NCBI GenBank assembly: GCA_002480735.1 | Contig: DLCS01000221.1 | Span: 18,773 to 27,778, forward strand | Length of the DNA: 9,006 nucleotides | Source of the DNA: Bacillaceae bacterium UBA7792 | Lineage (GTDB): Bacteria > Bacillota > Bacilli > Bacillales > Cytobacillaceae | Reading direction: 5' to 3' | Shown: piece after piece, positions 1 to 6,729 of the stretch | How the letters are laid out: every line of letters begins with the position of its first letter | Position numbering within the stretch: the first letter of the stretch is position 1 | Made by a program: the position numbers and the translations under genes | The notes under the pieces: generated by a model | Database searches by the model: none | The model's input: the letters and a program-made list of their open reading frames with translations, nothing else | What the model was told of the DNA's origin: nothing

Positions 1-1
1 C

Positions 2-478
2 AAAAACATTTCAAGTCTAATATGGAAGATGGCTCTAGGCTCTGCAATTGCATGGGAAATATCAAAATTCCTTGGTTCTGAGCATCCTTATTTAGCGCCA
101 TTATCTGTCATATTATGTCTTCAATCCTCATTCAATAAAACCCTTCGCCTCTCCATCCGACGTATGATGGGGACGATCCTTGGGATTATTGTGACGGTTC
201 TCATTGCAGGCCATCTGAAAATTAACGGAATTAGCTTAGGAATGCTGATATTGATCGGTTGTTATGTGGCAAAATGGTTGAAGCTAGATAGGATTGTCAT
301 TCATCAAGTGGCCATCACCATCTTATTTGTCTTTGTGTTTGAAAAACAATCTCACCTCTATGCCATCGATCGCTTAAGGGATACTTTCGTTGGTGTCATC
401 GTCATTGGTTTGATTCAGTTCATTTGGTTTCGCTTTATCGCCAAGGAGAATCATCTCAAACCCAAGCGAAGCTCCTAA
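2..478 (+). CDS. FUSC-type integral membrane protein, C-terminal part (5' end outside window)
   Basis: The frame is open from base 2, and 158 residues are visible before a TAA stop. It is highly hydrophobic, with about five or six candidate membrane segments. Between the first two lie a short polar stretch (SEHPYLAPLS) and a basic loop (NKTLRLSIRR) followed by MMGTILGIIV. This is the pattern of the FUSC / aromatic acid exporter N-terminal domain, in which an Arg-rich cytoplasmic turn precedes a Gly-containing helix. The ATG at 29 has no spaced ribosome binding site; GGAAG abuts it directly. Family-like sequence also continues upstream of it, so I treat the gene as starting outside the window. 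Longer family members carry a cytosolic domain after the membrane part, but this one stops soon after the last helix with a short basic tail (KPKRSS). The substrate is unknown; export of aromatic or other small acids would be a guess from the family. Confidence 0.6.
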   Translation, partial: KNISSLIWKMALGSAIAWEISKFLGSEHPYLAPLSVILCLQSSFNKTLRLSIRRMMGTILGIIVTVLIAGHLKINGISLGMLILIGCYVAKWLKLDRIVIHQVAITILFVFVFEKQSHLYAIDRLRDTFVGVIVIGLIQFIWFRFIAKENHLKPKRSS

Positions 479-487
479 ACAAAGGAA

Positions 488-524
488 CCCCCTATGATGT
501 TGAAAGGTTCAGCATCATAGGGGG
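488..524. terminator. Bidirectional rho-independent terminator between convergent genes
   Basis: CCCCCTATGATG (488-499) pairs perfectly with CATCATAGGGGG (513-524). The inner bases 500-504 and 508-512 extend the stem by five more pairs, one of them a T-G wobble, leaving a three-base loop. On the + strand it is followed by CTTTTC and a later T-run at 539-545. On the - strand it is followed by TTCCTTTG. It lies 10 bases after the stop of the + gene and about 30 bases after the stop of ackA, so it can end both. Confidence 0.9.
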
Positions 525-553
525 CTTTTCATTGTGGATTTTTTTAGCCATGA

Positions 554-1741
554 TTAATGACTTAATCTCATGACATCCCTTGCGATCATAACTTCCTCAT
601 TCGTTGGGATCACCATTACTTTTACCGGTGAATGTGGATAGCTAATAAAGGCTTCCTGGCCACGAACTTTATTAAGGGCAGGATCAAAATACACACCCAT
701 AAATTCTAGACCTCTAAGAACACGCTCACGGATGGCAGAGCTATTTTCGCCAATTCCTGCTGTGAAAATAATCGCATCCACCCCATACATACGAGCGGCA
801 TAGGAGCCAATATATTTGTGAATGCGGTCTGCAAATACCTGTAGAGCTAACTCTGCACGGTCATTTCCTTTTGCTGCTTCTTCTTCAATATCTCTTAGGT
901 CGCTTGAGAAGCCAGATACGGCAAGCATCCCACTCTTCTTATTAAGAACATCAAGTACTTCTTCAGCAGACTTATGGGTCTTTTCCATAATATATGGGAT
1001 TAACGCTGGGTCAATATTTCCTGAACGAGTTCCCATGGTTACCCCTGCAAGTGGTGTAAAGCCCATCGAAGTATCAATCGATTTTCCGCCTTGGATGGCA
1101 GCAATACTAGCTCCATTTCCTAAATGACAGGAAATTAAGCGCAATTGCTCCAAAGGACGACCGAGCATCTCCGCAGCACGCTGGGATACATATTTATGTG
1201 AAGTACCATGGAATCCATATTTACGAATGCCATACTCTTTATAATATTCATACGGCAAGCTATATAAGAAAGAATTCTCCGGCATCGTTTGGTGGAATGC
1301 TGTATCAAATACTGCCACCGCTGGCACATTTGGAAGTACCTCTTTGAACGCTTTAATTCCAGTCACATTCGCTGGGTTATGAAGTGGTGCTAGTTCTGAA
1401 AGTGCTTCAATTTTACTCAATACTTCGTCGGTAATTAGAACTGAATCGGCAAATTCCTCTCCACCGTGCACAACCCGATGTCCGATCCCTTCAATCTCAT
1501 TCAAGGACTTGATGATTCCCTCAGATGTCAAACGATTTAACAGCATCTTAACCGCAACACTATGGTCTGGAATGTCAGTTATTTCCGTTTTTTTCTCACC
1601 ATTCACTGTTATATTAAAAATGGAATCCTTTAATCCGATTCTCTCAATTAAGCCTTTTGTGATAACTTCCTCACTCGGCATTTCAAATAACTGAAACTTA
1701 AGAGAAGAGCTTCCTGCATTGATCGCAATTACTTTTGCCAT
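554..1741 (-). CDS. ackA: Acetate kinase AckA
   Basis: This cytosolic enzyme interconverts acetyl phosphate plus ADP and acetate plus ATP, the last step of overflow acetate excretion. The protein is 395 residues, the usual length for Bacillus AckA. Visible signatures are NAGSSSLKF (8-16), GHRVVHGG (87-94), HNP (121-123), FDTAFH (145-150), GFHGTSH (176-182), CHLGNG (205-210), GTRSG (237-241), TAGIGENS (327-334) and a C-terminal TNEE (380-383). These cover the expected active-site Asn-8, Arg-89, His-121, Asp-146, His-178, Arg-239 and Glu-382. An in-frame ATG at 1789 would add 16 residues. I reject it because the ATG at 1741 gives the family N-terminus [12 protein letters not shown] and is preceded by AAAGGGG with an 8-base spacer. 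The gene has its own promoter with an upstream cre site and ends at a strong hairpin. Identification is very secure. Confidence 0.98.
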   Translation of the reverse strand: MAKVIAINAGSSSLKFQLFEMPSEEVITKGLIERIGLKDSIFNITVNGEKKTEITDIPDHSVAVKMLLNRLTSEGIIKSLNEIEGIGHRVVHGGEEFADSVLITDEVLSKIEALSELAPLHNPANVTGIKAFKEVLPNVPAVAVFDTAFHQTMPENSFLYSLPYEYYKEYGIRKYGFHGTSHKYVSQRAAEMLGRPLEQLRLISCHLGNGASIAAIQGGKSIDTSMGFTPLAGVTMGTRSGNIDPALIPYIMEKTHKSAEEVLDVLNKKSGMLAVSGFSSDLRDIEEEAAKGNDRAELALQVFADRIHKYIGSYAARMYGVDAIIFTAGIGENSSAIRERVLRGLEFMGVYFDPALNKVRGQEAFISYPHSPVKVMVIPTNEEVMIARDVMRLSH

Positions 1742-1817
1742 GATTTCCGCCCCTTTATATGTATTTATGCTCCTACTTATTTTGTTCAAGTAAGGCTATT
1801 TCTATCTCCAATTTCTC

Positions 1818-1846
1818 ATTTAATCATTGTCTCTCCTTCAATTCAA
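1818..1846 (-). promoter_or_regulatory. Predicted sigma-A promoter of ackA
   Basis: On the - strand, TTGAAT (1841-1846) is followed after 17 bases by TTAAAT (1818-1823). A TG one base before the -10 hexamer makes it an extended -10 promoter (TGATTAAAT). The predicted start is near 1811, giving a leader of about 70 bases. The position fits the cre site upstream. Confidence 0.65.
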
Positions 1847-1860
1847 GATATAGCATAAAT

Positions 1861-1874
1861 TGGGACCGCTTTCA
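1861..1874 (-). promoter_or_regulatory. cre site (CcpA binding) upstream of ackA
   Basis: The - strand reads TGAAAGCGGTCCCA. Against the catabolite-responsive consensus TGWAANCGNTNWCA it has a single mismatch, in the second half-site. Its centre lies about 56 bases upstream of the predicted ackA transcription start. This is where CcpA is known to activate rather than repress ackA in B. subtilis, so activation during growth on excess sugar is the inferred role. Confidence 0.75.
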
Positions 1875-1887
1875 CCCTAAAGTAATT

Positions 1888-1902
1888 ATTTTCTGTTTTT
1901 TA
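1888..1902 (-). promoter_or_regulatory. Weak CodY-like box upstream of the ackA cre site
   Basis: The - strand AAAAAACAGAAAATA matches the CodY box AATTTTCNGAAAATT at 10 of 15 positions. It sits just upstream of the cre site, at about -84 from the predicted start. CodY is known to co-activate ackA in B. subtilis from a site upstream of cre. The match is poor enough that chance in AT-rich DNA is a real alternative. Confidence 0.25.
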
Positions 1903-1982
1903 AACATAAATTTGACGAAGAAGTGAACAGAATAATGAATGCACTTTCATTTCGCTGTGTATCAACTAGGAACACTGGGATC

Positions 1983-2010
1983 AAAAAAACCGTCACAGCT
2001 GCAACGGTTT
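1983..2010 (-). terminator. Rho-independent terminator of ytxK
   Basis: On the - strand AAACCGT pairs with ACGGTTT (2004-2010 with 1987-1993). Further wobble and C-G pairs close inward around an AGCT loop, and a run of seven T's follows at once. It begins about 10 bases after the ytxK stop and separates ytxK from the ackA promoter. Confidence 0.85.
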
Positions 2011-2020
2011 CATTTATGAA

Positions 2021-3004
2021 TTATTTATTCTCGGCGATCCAGCCGTCAATTTTTTGCAGCACGCTTTCCACTGCTGTTCCTTTCGATAGACTTGGAAGAT
2101 TGACGAGAAGAACCTGCTTTGGCGCTTTAAGTCCCTCTTCCTTTTTCTGAAGGATGAGGATGCTTTTCGCTGCATTTTCATGGCGGAACATCGTCATAGG
2201 AAGCTGTAAAATAGCCTGAATATATGCATGGTCCTGCAAATATTGATGAAGCTTTGGTGCTTCCACACTCTCAAAAAGTCCATTCGGAATTAAGAAGAAG
2301 AGATATCCTCCAGCTTTTGTATATTTCATGCTCTGTTCAATAAATAGATGATGCGCATAGGAGTGACCCTTATCTGCCTTGAGATGATAATCAGCAGCGC
2401 GAACATCATTCGGATAATATCCAACGGGCAAATCACTGACAACAGCATCTGCCAATTCAATAAATAACGGCTCTAGACTATCTTGATTGAAAAGCTGAAT
2501 CGGATGCTGCTGTAAATTCGCATTCACATAGGCAAGCTTAATGAGTAAATCGTCAATATCTATGCCGATTCCCTCTACATTTTTTCCAGCCTGCTGATTC
2601 ATAACGGTTGTTAAAAGGTTTCCCGTTCCAACAGCGGGATCAAATAATAGAAAGGACGACTTGGTCACAAATTTATTCACTAAATAGCCAATGAGCAGTC
2701 CGATCGAATCTGGAGTCATCTGATGGTTGGGCTGGACACTTTCCTTCATTCCCTTAAGGATAGCCAGTTGAAAGGATTTGCGTATTTCCTCCACCGTATA
2801 GTCCTGAATATTTAATGCTTGGTAGCTCTTTCGCAATCTTCTTAATGTCAGCTCACTGATCTCTTCTTGCAGAACGGATTGCTGAAAAATGTTTTCACCT
2901 GTCTCCGCCAGCGCTTCAAGAAAAGATATGCCTAATTCCTCTTGGAGAAGTGCTGCCGTTTGATTAAATACCGTAAATAAATCCTCTACCGGAGTAATTT
3001 TCAC
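2021..3004 (-). CDS. ytxK: YtxK, class I SAM-dependent methyltransferase-fold protein of the N6-adenine DNA methylase type
   Basis: The protein has 327 residues. The N-terminal ~90 residues are predicted helical and contain no motif I recognise. From residue 94, HQMTPDSIGLLIGYL resembles the lead-in to the SAM domain of HsdM-type N6-adenine methylases. FDPAVGTGNLL (121-131) is a clear SAM-binding motif I, and GIGIDID (145-151) follows as the acidic ribose-binding strand. At the place of catalytic motif IV it has SDLPVGYYP (190-198) instead of (N/D)PP(Y/F). LPMTMFRHENAAKSILILQKK (268-288) matches the C-terminal core of HsdM-like enzymes. There is no target recognition domain and no restriction partner nearby. 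The start is a GTG preceded by AAGGAGG with an 8-base spacer. The substrate is unknown. A role in methylating RNA, protein or DNA, or a non-catalytic role, cannot be told apart from sequence alone. Confidence 0.88.
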   Translation of the reverse strand: MKITPVEDLFTVFNQTAALLQEELGISFLEALAETGENIFQQSVLQEEISELTLRRLRKSYQALNIQDYTVEEIRKSFQLAILKGMKESVQPNHQMTPDSIGLLIGYLVNKFVTKSSFLLFDPAVGTGNLLTTVMNQQAGKNVEGIGIDIDDLLIKLAYVNANLQQHPIQLFNQDSLEPLFIELADAVVSDLPVGYYPNDVRAADYHLKADKGHSYAHHLFIEQSMKYTKAGGYLFFLIPNGLFESVEAPKLHQYLQDHAYIQAILQLPMTMFRHENAAKSILILQKKEEGLKAPKQVLLVNLPSLSKGTAVESVLQKIDGWIAENK

Positions 3005-3032
3005 GTTACTTTCCTCCTTTTTCTAACTTTCT

Positions 3033-3061
3033 ATTTTAACGGGAAAATTTATGTAGCACAA
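3033..3061 (-). promoter_or_regulatory. Candidate sigma-A promoter of ytxK
   Basis: On the - strand TTGTGC (3056-3061) and TAAAAT (3033-3038) are separated by exactly 17 bases. The -10 is good (5 of 6) and the -35 is only half matched. The leader would be short, about 20 bases, placing the AAGGAGG site directly after the start of the transcript. Confidence 0.4.
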
Positions 3062-3150
3062 GCGAGGTCCAATTTCTTGCGGAAATAAATTCAGGGGTTT
3101 CTATTCAACCGATGTTCAGAAAAGACTTCCTTCTTCGAGCTCTGTCTAAA

Positions 3151-3184
3151 AGACAAGCAAGACCCCGAACGTTTCGAGGTCTTG
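3151..3184 (-). terminator. Rho-independent terminator of tpx
   Basis: CAAGACC (3158-3164) pairs with GGTCTTG (3178-3184). CGAA (3166-3169) pairs with TTCG (3173-3176) around one mismatch, leaving a three-base loop. On the - strand the hairpin is followed by a modest T-rich run including CTTTTA. It lies about 25 bases after the tpx stop. Confidence 0.75.
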
Positions 3185-3209
3185 TGTTTAAGCTTTTGCT
3201 TGTTATTCC

Positions 3210-3710
3210 TTATTTCGCTGCTTTAGCCGCTTCAATCGCTGCTTCATAATTTGGATGGTTTGTTGCTTCACTTACATATTCCACATATGTAACGGTGTCA
3301 TTTGAATCGACAACAAAGACAGCACGAGCTAGTAGGCGCAATTCTTTAATCGCCACCCCGTAAGCTTCACCAAATGAAAGATCGCGATGATCAGACAAAG
3401 TTTGTACATTTTCAATTCCTGCAGCTGCACACCAGCGCTTCTGAGCAAAAGGCAGGTCAACGCTTACCGTTAGGACCTTCACGTTCCCTAGACTTGCTGC
3501 CTCCTCGTTAAAGCGACGAGTTTGAGCATCACATACTCCAGTATCAATAGAAGGTACCACACTGATTAAACGAACATGACCCTTTGAGTCATCTAGTGTA
3601 ACAGGGGATAAATCATTTGCCAATACGGTAAAGTTCGGAGCTTTATCGCCAACCTTCACCTCTGAACCTAATAATGTAACGGGACCACCTTTAAATGTAA
3701 TTGATGCCAT
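3210..3710 (-). CDS. tpx: Thiol peroxidase Tpx (atypical 2-Cys peroxiredoxin)
   Basis: Tpx is a cytosolic peroxiredoxin that reduces H2O2 and organic hydroperoxides with electrons from thioredoxin. The protein is 166 residues, the normal length. The peroxidatic cysteine is Cys-60 in PSIDTGVC (53-60), with the active-site Thr-57. The resolving cysteine is Cys-94 in KRWCAAAGI. The conserved active-site arginine is Arg-129 in [10 protein letters not shown]. The N-terminal strand [12 protein letters not shown] and the GDKAPNFT segment (21-28) are typical of Tpx and distinguish it from BCP/AhpC types. ATG is preceded by AAGGAGG with a 7-base spacer. The gene is flanked by terminators on both sides and so appears monocistronic. 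Its upstream region has an Spx-type promoter element. Confidence 0.98.
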   Translation of the reverse strand: MASITFKGGPVTLLGSEVKVGDKAPNFTVLANDLSPVTLDDSKGHVRLISVVPSIDTGVCDAQTRRFNEEAASLGNVKVLTVSVDLPFAQKRWCAAAGIENVQTLSDHRDLSFGEAYGVAIKELRLLARAVFVVDSNDTVTYVEYVSEATNHPNYEAAIEAAKAAK

Positions 3711-3745
3711 TTTCCATCCTCCTTACCATCATATGTACAGTGTAA

Positions 3746-3784
3746 ATCATAAACGATTCCCCAGCATAATTGCAAATAATTGCT
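3746..3784 (-). promoter_or_regulatory. Predicted tpx promoter with Spx-type GCA element at -44
   Basis: On the - strand TTGCAA (3770-3775) and TATGAT (3746-3751) are separated by 18 bases. The preceding AGCA (3781-3784) puts GCA at about -44 to -42 relative to the start implied by this -10. An AGCA/GCA at that position upstream of the -35 is the known mark of Spx-activated promoters in Bacillus. tpx belongs to the disulfide-stress regulon there. The start site is inferred, not mapped. Confidence 0.55.
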
Positions 3785-3810
3785 ACCAATATTTACATTG
3801 CCATTTAGGC

Positions 3811-3840
3811 AAAAAAAAATAAGCTCCCGCCAAAGGAGCT
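3811..3840 (-). terminator. Rho-independent terminator of ytfI-ytfJ
   Basis: AGCTCC (3822-3827) pairs with GGAGCT (3835-3840) around a seven-base loop. On the - strand it is followed by TTA and then nine T's (3811-3819). It lies about 10 bases after the ytfJ stop. Confidence 0.85.
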
Positions 3841-3849
3841 CCTATCTTT

Positions 3850-4353
3850 TTAAAGTTCCAAATCCTGCTTTGGTCCACCGTACTCTGGATTTTGATATTG
3901 GTTCTTTTGATTTTGTTGATTTTGTTGGCTGCTTTGACTATTTTGTCCTTGTCCTTGACCAGATCCATTTTTATTAGAGAACATTTGCTGAATTTTTTCA
4001 ACCGCTTGTGGAGCCAAATCAAGAATCCGTTCATATAAATGGGTGCTTTCATCCAAATGAACCATTTTTACCTCTTTGGAATTAACAATCAGGAAAGCAA
4101 TAGGAGTAATGGAAACACCACCACCGCTACCGCCTCCAAAAGGATGCTTAGCTGCCCCCTCTTCCTTTTGACCATTATCGATAATAAATTCGCTACCTCC
4201 AGCAGCAAAACCAAAACCAACCTTTGACACCGTTAGTATTACAGAACCATCTGGTGTTTCTACTGGGTCTCCTATAATCGTATTGACATCGATCATTTCC
4301 TTTAAATTTTCCATTGCAGTTGTCATCAAACCTTGAATTGGATGCTCTGTCAT
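3850..4353 (-). CDS. ytfJ: YtfJ / GerW family sporulation protein
   Basis: The protein has 167 residues. The N-terminal block HPIQGLMTTAMENLKEMIDV (4-23) and the DPVETPDGS region (29-37) are family hallmarks. So are GFGFAAGGSEF (46-56) and the Gly-rich PFGGGSGGGVSITPIAFL segment (71-88). In Bacillus the family is made in the forespore and has been tied to spore germination (GerW). The biochemical activity is not known to me. The last ~39 residues (129-167) are a low-complexity Gln/Asn/Ser/Gly tail, probably disordered, and likely to vary between species. There is no signal peptide or membrane segment. The ATG is preceded by GGAGG with a 7-base spacer. The gap to ytfI is 15 bases, with the ribosome binding site sitting just after the ytfI stop, so the two are probably co-transcribed and perhaps translationally coupled. 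Confidence 0.93.
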   Translation of the reverse strand: MTEHPIQGLMTTAMENLKEMIDVNTIIGDPVETPDGSVILTVSKVGFGFAAGGSEFIIDNGQKEEGAAKHPFGGGSGGGVSITPIAFLIVNSKEVKMVHLDESTHLYERILDLAPQAVEKIQQMFSNKNGSGQGQGQNSQSSQQNQQNQKNQYQNPEYGGPKQDLEL

Positions 4354-4368
4354 TCTGCTTCCTCCTTC

Positions 4369-5061
4369 TTAAACGGATTTTGTCTTACTTGAAAAAATGG
4401 ATAATGGCTTTGATTTAAAGTTGGGTCGTCCGCCCTTCCAAAATTTGATTAGTTTAATACCTGCAAAAATAGCATGCCCGATTCGAAAATGGATCATACA
4501 TTGAAAAGAAGTTTGGCTTATGGCCCGATTGAATTCTGGTGTGATCATAATTTTAGGTATCGTTTTAACCTTCATTAATGTGCTAATAAGCCCCAAAAGA
4601 CTTCCTTTAGCCGTCCAAAACGCACCTGTAAGCATGCCTGTATAAGCAGCATCTCCGACTCCAACTACCGTAATCCATTCGATCCTTGATACGGTTACTT
4701 TTTTCAAAAAGGAGCGAACAATCTTATAAAAACCAGAGACATGCTTCAAAAAATGCTGCATATCTTGAATGCTATGCAGAATTTCTTCTGCTGTAAATTT
4801 TACTTTTTCATGTTTTTTATCTTTTTCCTCATTGCCTACTCCAACCTTTTTGTGAACAACTAGGCTCGGGGAATCCTCCGCCACTTTTATCACAGGAACA
4901 TTGACCTTGTACTTTAGAAGGCCAAATAGGGCTCTGAGGGTAATCTCTAAGTGATCATTATCATTTCCATGGTAATAATCAATAAATACCTTCAATTTCA
5001 AAAATAAAATTGTACAGAGTATTAAGATAATGACAACTAATGATAAAAGAACCCATATCAT
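4369..5061 (-). CDS. ytfI: YtfI, DUF2953 membrane-anchored protein
   Basis: The protein has 230 residues from the chosen start. Residues 2-23 form one strongly hydrophobic N-terminal helix, so it is probably anchored with the bulk on one side of the membrane. The family-specific motif GVGDAAYTGMLTG lies at about residues 134-146, followed by a second moderately hydrophobic stretch and PKIMITPEF near 169-177. I recognise it as DUF2953, always a neighbour of the YtfJ family in Bacillaceae, with no known activity. A GTG at 5070 would add three residues, but AAAGG is only two bases from it. The ATG at 5061 is better placed: AAGGTCGTGA, which matches the extended anti-16S consensus at 8 of 10 positions, ends five bases before it. 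The linkage to ytfJ suggests a role in sporulation or germination (inference). Confidence 0.88.
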   Translation of the reverse strand: MIWVLLSLVVIILILCTILFLKLKVFIDYYHGNDNDHLEITLRALFGLLKYKVNVPVIKVAEDSPSLVVHKKVGVGNEEKDKKHEKVKFTAEEILHSIQDMQHFLKHVSGFYKIVRSFLKKVTVSRIEWITVVGVGDAAYTGMLTGAFWTAKGSLLGLISTLMKVKTIPKIMITPEFNRAISQTSFQCMIHFRIGHAIFAGIKLIKFWKGGRPNFKSKPLSIFSSKTKSV

Positions 5062-5100
5062 CCCGCTCACGACCTTTCAGCCTACCATTATCGACGAAAT

Positions 5101-5138
5101 AAAAAAAAATAAACCTGCCAACGAATGTTGACAGGTTT
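5101..5138 (-). terminator. Rho-independent terminator of sppA-yteJ
   Basis: AAACCTG (5111-5117) pairs with CAGGTTT (5132-5138). CAAC (5119-5122) pairs with GTTG (5127-5130) inside a single mismatch, with a four-base loop. On the - strand A and then nine T's follow (5101-5109). It starts about 24 bases after the yteJ stop and leaves only about 40 bases before ytfI begins. Confidence 0.9.
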
Positions 5139-5161
5139 GTAATACAGACTAGTGACAAAAC

Positions 5162-5704
5162 CTATTTTTCATGTACGACTGTTGTATCAGAAAACAAATC
5201 ATGAAGTCCTTGCTTTTTTGGTAAAAATGCAACAACCGCATAAGTAATCCAGATCGTGGTAGAAATAAAACGACCGATCCATTCACGGAAAAGAATCGTA
5301 CTCCAAGACAATTTGTTCCCCTTTAAATCAACAACCTTCAATCCAAATGCCATTTTTCCAAGGGTTTGGCCGAAGAACTTCGTCATTAGGACAAAATAAG
5401 CATAAAAAGTAATAGCCGTCGCAATCGAAATAGGAGCAAACATACTAATGGCACTTAATTCAAGATCGAACGCACGAAAAGCAGGGTTAATCACGATGCG
5501 ATCAATGCTTCCGATGACAATAAGATCTAAAAGATAGGCCCAGAATCTCATCCAGAATCCTGCATATTTCATATTTGGAATCTCTTTGTTCCGATCCGTT
5601 TCTATTGGAACAAGCTCCTCCTCTTTCGCAATCTGTGGAAGGGAATGTCTGGAGTCTAATGTTCTATCTTGAGTCAAACCTTGTTCATAATCCTTTGAAT
5701 CCAT
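5162..5704 (-). CDS. yteJ: RDD-family membrane protein YteJ/SppI, inhibitor of SppA
   Basis: The protein has 180 residues. The first ~44 are polar and charged, probably cytosolic. The RDD domain follows: AGFWMRFWAYLLDLIVIG (48-65) holds the conserved Arg-53 and Asp-60. A second helix lies near 87-107 and a third near 143-161. GQTLGKMAFGLKVVD (112-126) and KKQGLHDLFSDTTVV (163-177) are the other RDD signatures. In B. subtilis the equivalent protein (SppI) binds SppA in the membrane and inhibits its protease activity. Adjacency to sppA supports the same role here. Its ribosome binding site overlaps the sppA stop codon (TAG within TAGGAGGG), 14 bases separate the genes, and a strong terminator follows yteJ. 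The two proteins are therefore likely made together from one mRNA. The generic alternative, an RDD transporter, is less likely in this context. Confidence 0.92.
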   Translation of the reverse strand: MDSKDYEQGLTQDRTLDSRHSLPQIAKEEELVPIETDRNKEIPNMKYAGFWMRFWAYLLDLIVIGSIDRIVINPAFRAFDLELSAISMFAPISIATAITFYAYFVLMTKFFGQTLGKMAFGLKVVDLKGNKLSWSTILFREWIGRFISTTIWITYAVVAFLPKKQGLHDLFSDTTVVHEK

Positions 5705-5718
5705 TTTGACCTTCCCTC

Positions 5719-6729
5719 CTATTCAGCATATAAATACATCAGACGTGGAGAATGAGACTTCGATAAAATTTGAATCAAATCCGAAATTTCATGCTGCTCG
5801 CCCATCATTTTTTGCGCTCCCATGCTGAACAAAGAACCAAATCCAAAGGATTCTGTATAACTCACGACTTGAGCATCCTTTAATTTCTGTTCCTTCTTCA
5901 CAACCTCAACAACATCGCTGAAATAACCGAAGCCATCTATCAAATTCAATTCTTTTGCTTGTCTGCCATCATAGACTCTTCCGTCGGCGATCTTTTTGAC
6001 CTGTTCCTTCGTCATTCCTCTTCCTTTAGCAATCACATCGACAAAGCCTTCATAAGAGTTATTAATCATCTCTTGAAGAATATTTCGTTCCTCCTCAGTC
6101 ATTTCCCTTGTTGGGCTCATAATATCCTTATACGGACCACTTTTAATAGTGACAAATTCAACCCCGTATTTTTCCGCTAAACCAGAAAAATTATAGCCCT
6201 GCATGATAACTCCTAAAGAACCTGTTAATGTTTCTGGCGTTGCATAAATTTTATGAGCCGGTGCGGAAATATAATAGCCGCCAGATGCAGCCATGGAGCC
6301 CATGGAAATATACACAGGTTTCTTTGCCTCTTCCTGTATTTCAACAATCTTGTCATGAATTTCCGCACTTTCGACAACGCCACCGCCTGGCGTATTCACC
6401 CGTATGATAACCGCCTTCACGGTATTATCATCTTTGACATGCTCCAATTTTTCCATGAAGGAACGGTGATTGTAGCCCTCACTGGCGAAAAAGGAAGTCA
6501 CATCCCCCGTATCCTGAATCGTACCATTCAACTCCAATACAGCGATTTGATTAAAAACATCGCCTTCTTTAATAACTTCCTCTACGAATAATTCGTCACT
6601 CGCACCAAATAGTTCATCTAAGGATTTCTCAAAATTGCCAAATGCAAAAGCAGAGAACATATTGATTGCAATTGAGAAAAATAATAGAACTGCTGCTATT
6701 CCTAAAGCAGCCCAACGTTTTCCTGTCAT
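5719..6729 (-). CDS. sppA: Signal peptide peptidase SppA
   Basis: SppA is a membrane-bound Ser/Lys protease that degrades leftover signal peptides; it is also tied to envelope stress and antimicrobial peptide resistance in Bacillus. The protein has 336 residues, the short (single-domain, ClpP-fold) form typical of Gram-positives. Residues 6-30 form one N-terminal membrane helix. RVNTPGGG (110-117) is the substrate-binding strand region. SMGSMAASGGYY (142-153) contains the nucleophile Ser-149. SGPYKD (197-202) contains the general base Lys-201. These line up with Ser-147 and Lys-199 of the B. subtilis enzyme. The C-terminus SPRLMYLYAE is of the type seen docking into its own active site in B. 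subtilis SppA structures. The ATG follows AAAGGAGG with a 7-base spacer. An exact sigma-W consensus lies upstream, and yteJ follows in the same operon. Confidence 0.97.
   Translation of the reverse strand: MTGKRWAALGIAAVLLFFSIAINMFSAFAFGNFEKSLDELFGASDELFVEEVIKEGDVFNQIAVLELNGTIQDTGDVTSFFASEGYNHRSFMEKLEHVKDDNTVKAVIIRVNTPGGGVVESAEIHDKIVEIQEEAKKPVYISMGSMAASGGYYISAPAHKIYATPETLTGSLGVIMQGYNFSGLAEKYGVEFVTIKSGPYKDIMSPTREMTEEERNILQEMINNSYEGFVDVIAKGRGMTKEQVKKIADGRVYDGRQAKELNLIDGFGYFSDVVEVVKKEQKLKDAQVVSYTESFGFGSLFSMGAQKMMGEQHEISDLIQILSKSHSPRLMYLYAE

Noticed and set aside
29..31. ATG at 29 as the true start of the FUSC-type gene
   Set aside because: No spaced ribosome binding site precedes it, and plausible family sequence continues in frame to the window edge.
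822..1127. Open frames on the opposite strand within ackA (822-1127, 1509-1694)
   Set aside because: They are shadows of a secure coding gene, with no ribosome binding site and no recognisable protein.
1742..1789. 16-residue N-terminal extension of AckA from the ATG at 1787-1789
   Set aside because: The ATG at 1741 has AAAGGGG at the right distance and gives the standard AckA N-terminus and length.
1923..2150. 75-residue + strand frame over the ackA-ytxK gap
   Set aside because: It runs through the ytxK terminator and into ytxK antisense, and its composition does not look like a protein.
3780..4052. Open frames opposite and out of frame with ytfJ (3780-3977 + and 3783-4052 -)
   Set aside because: They cover the terminator and the low-complexity ytfJ tail; ytfJ itself is a clear family member.
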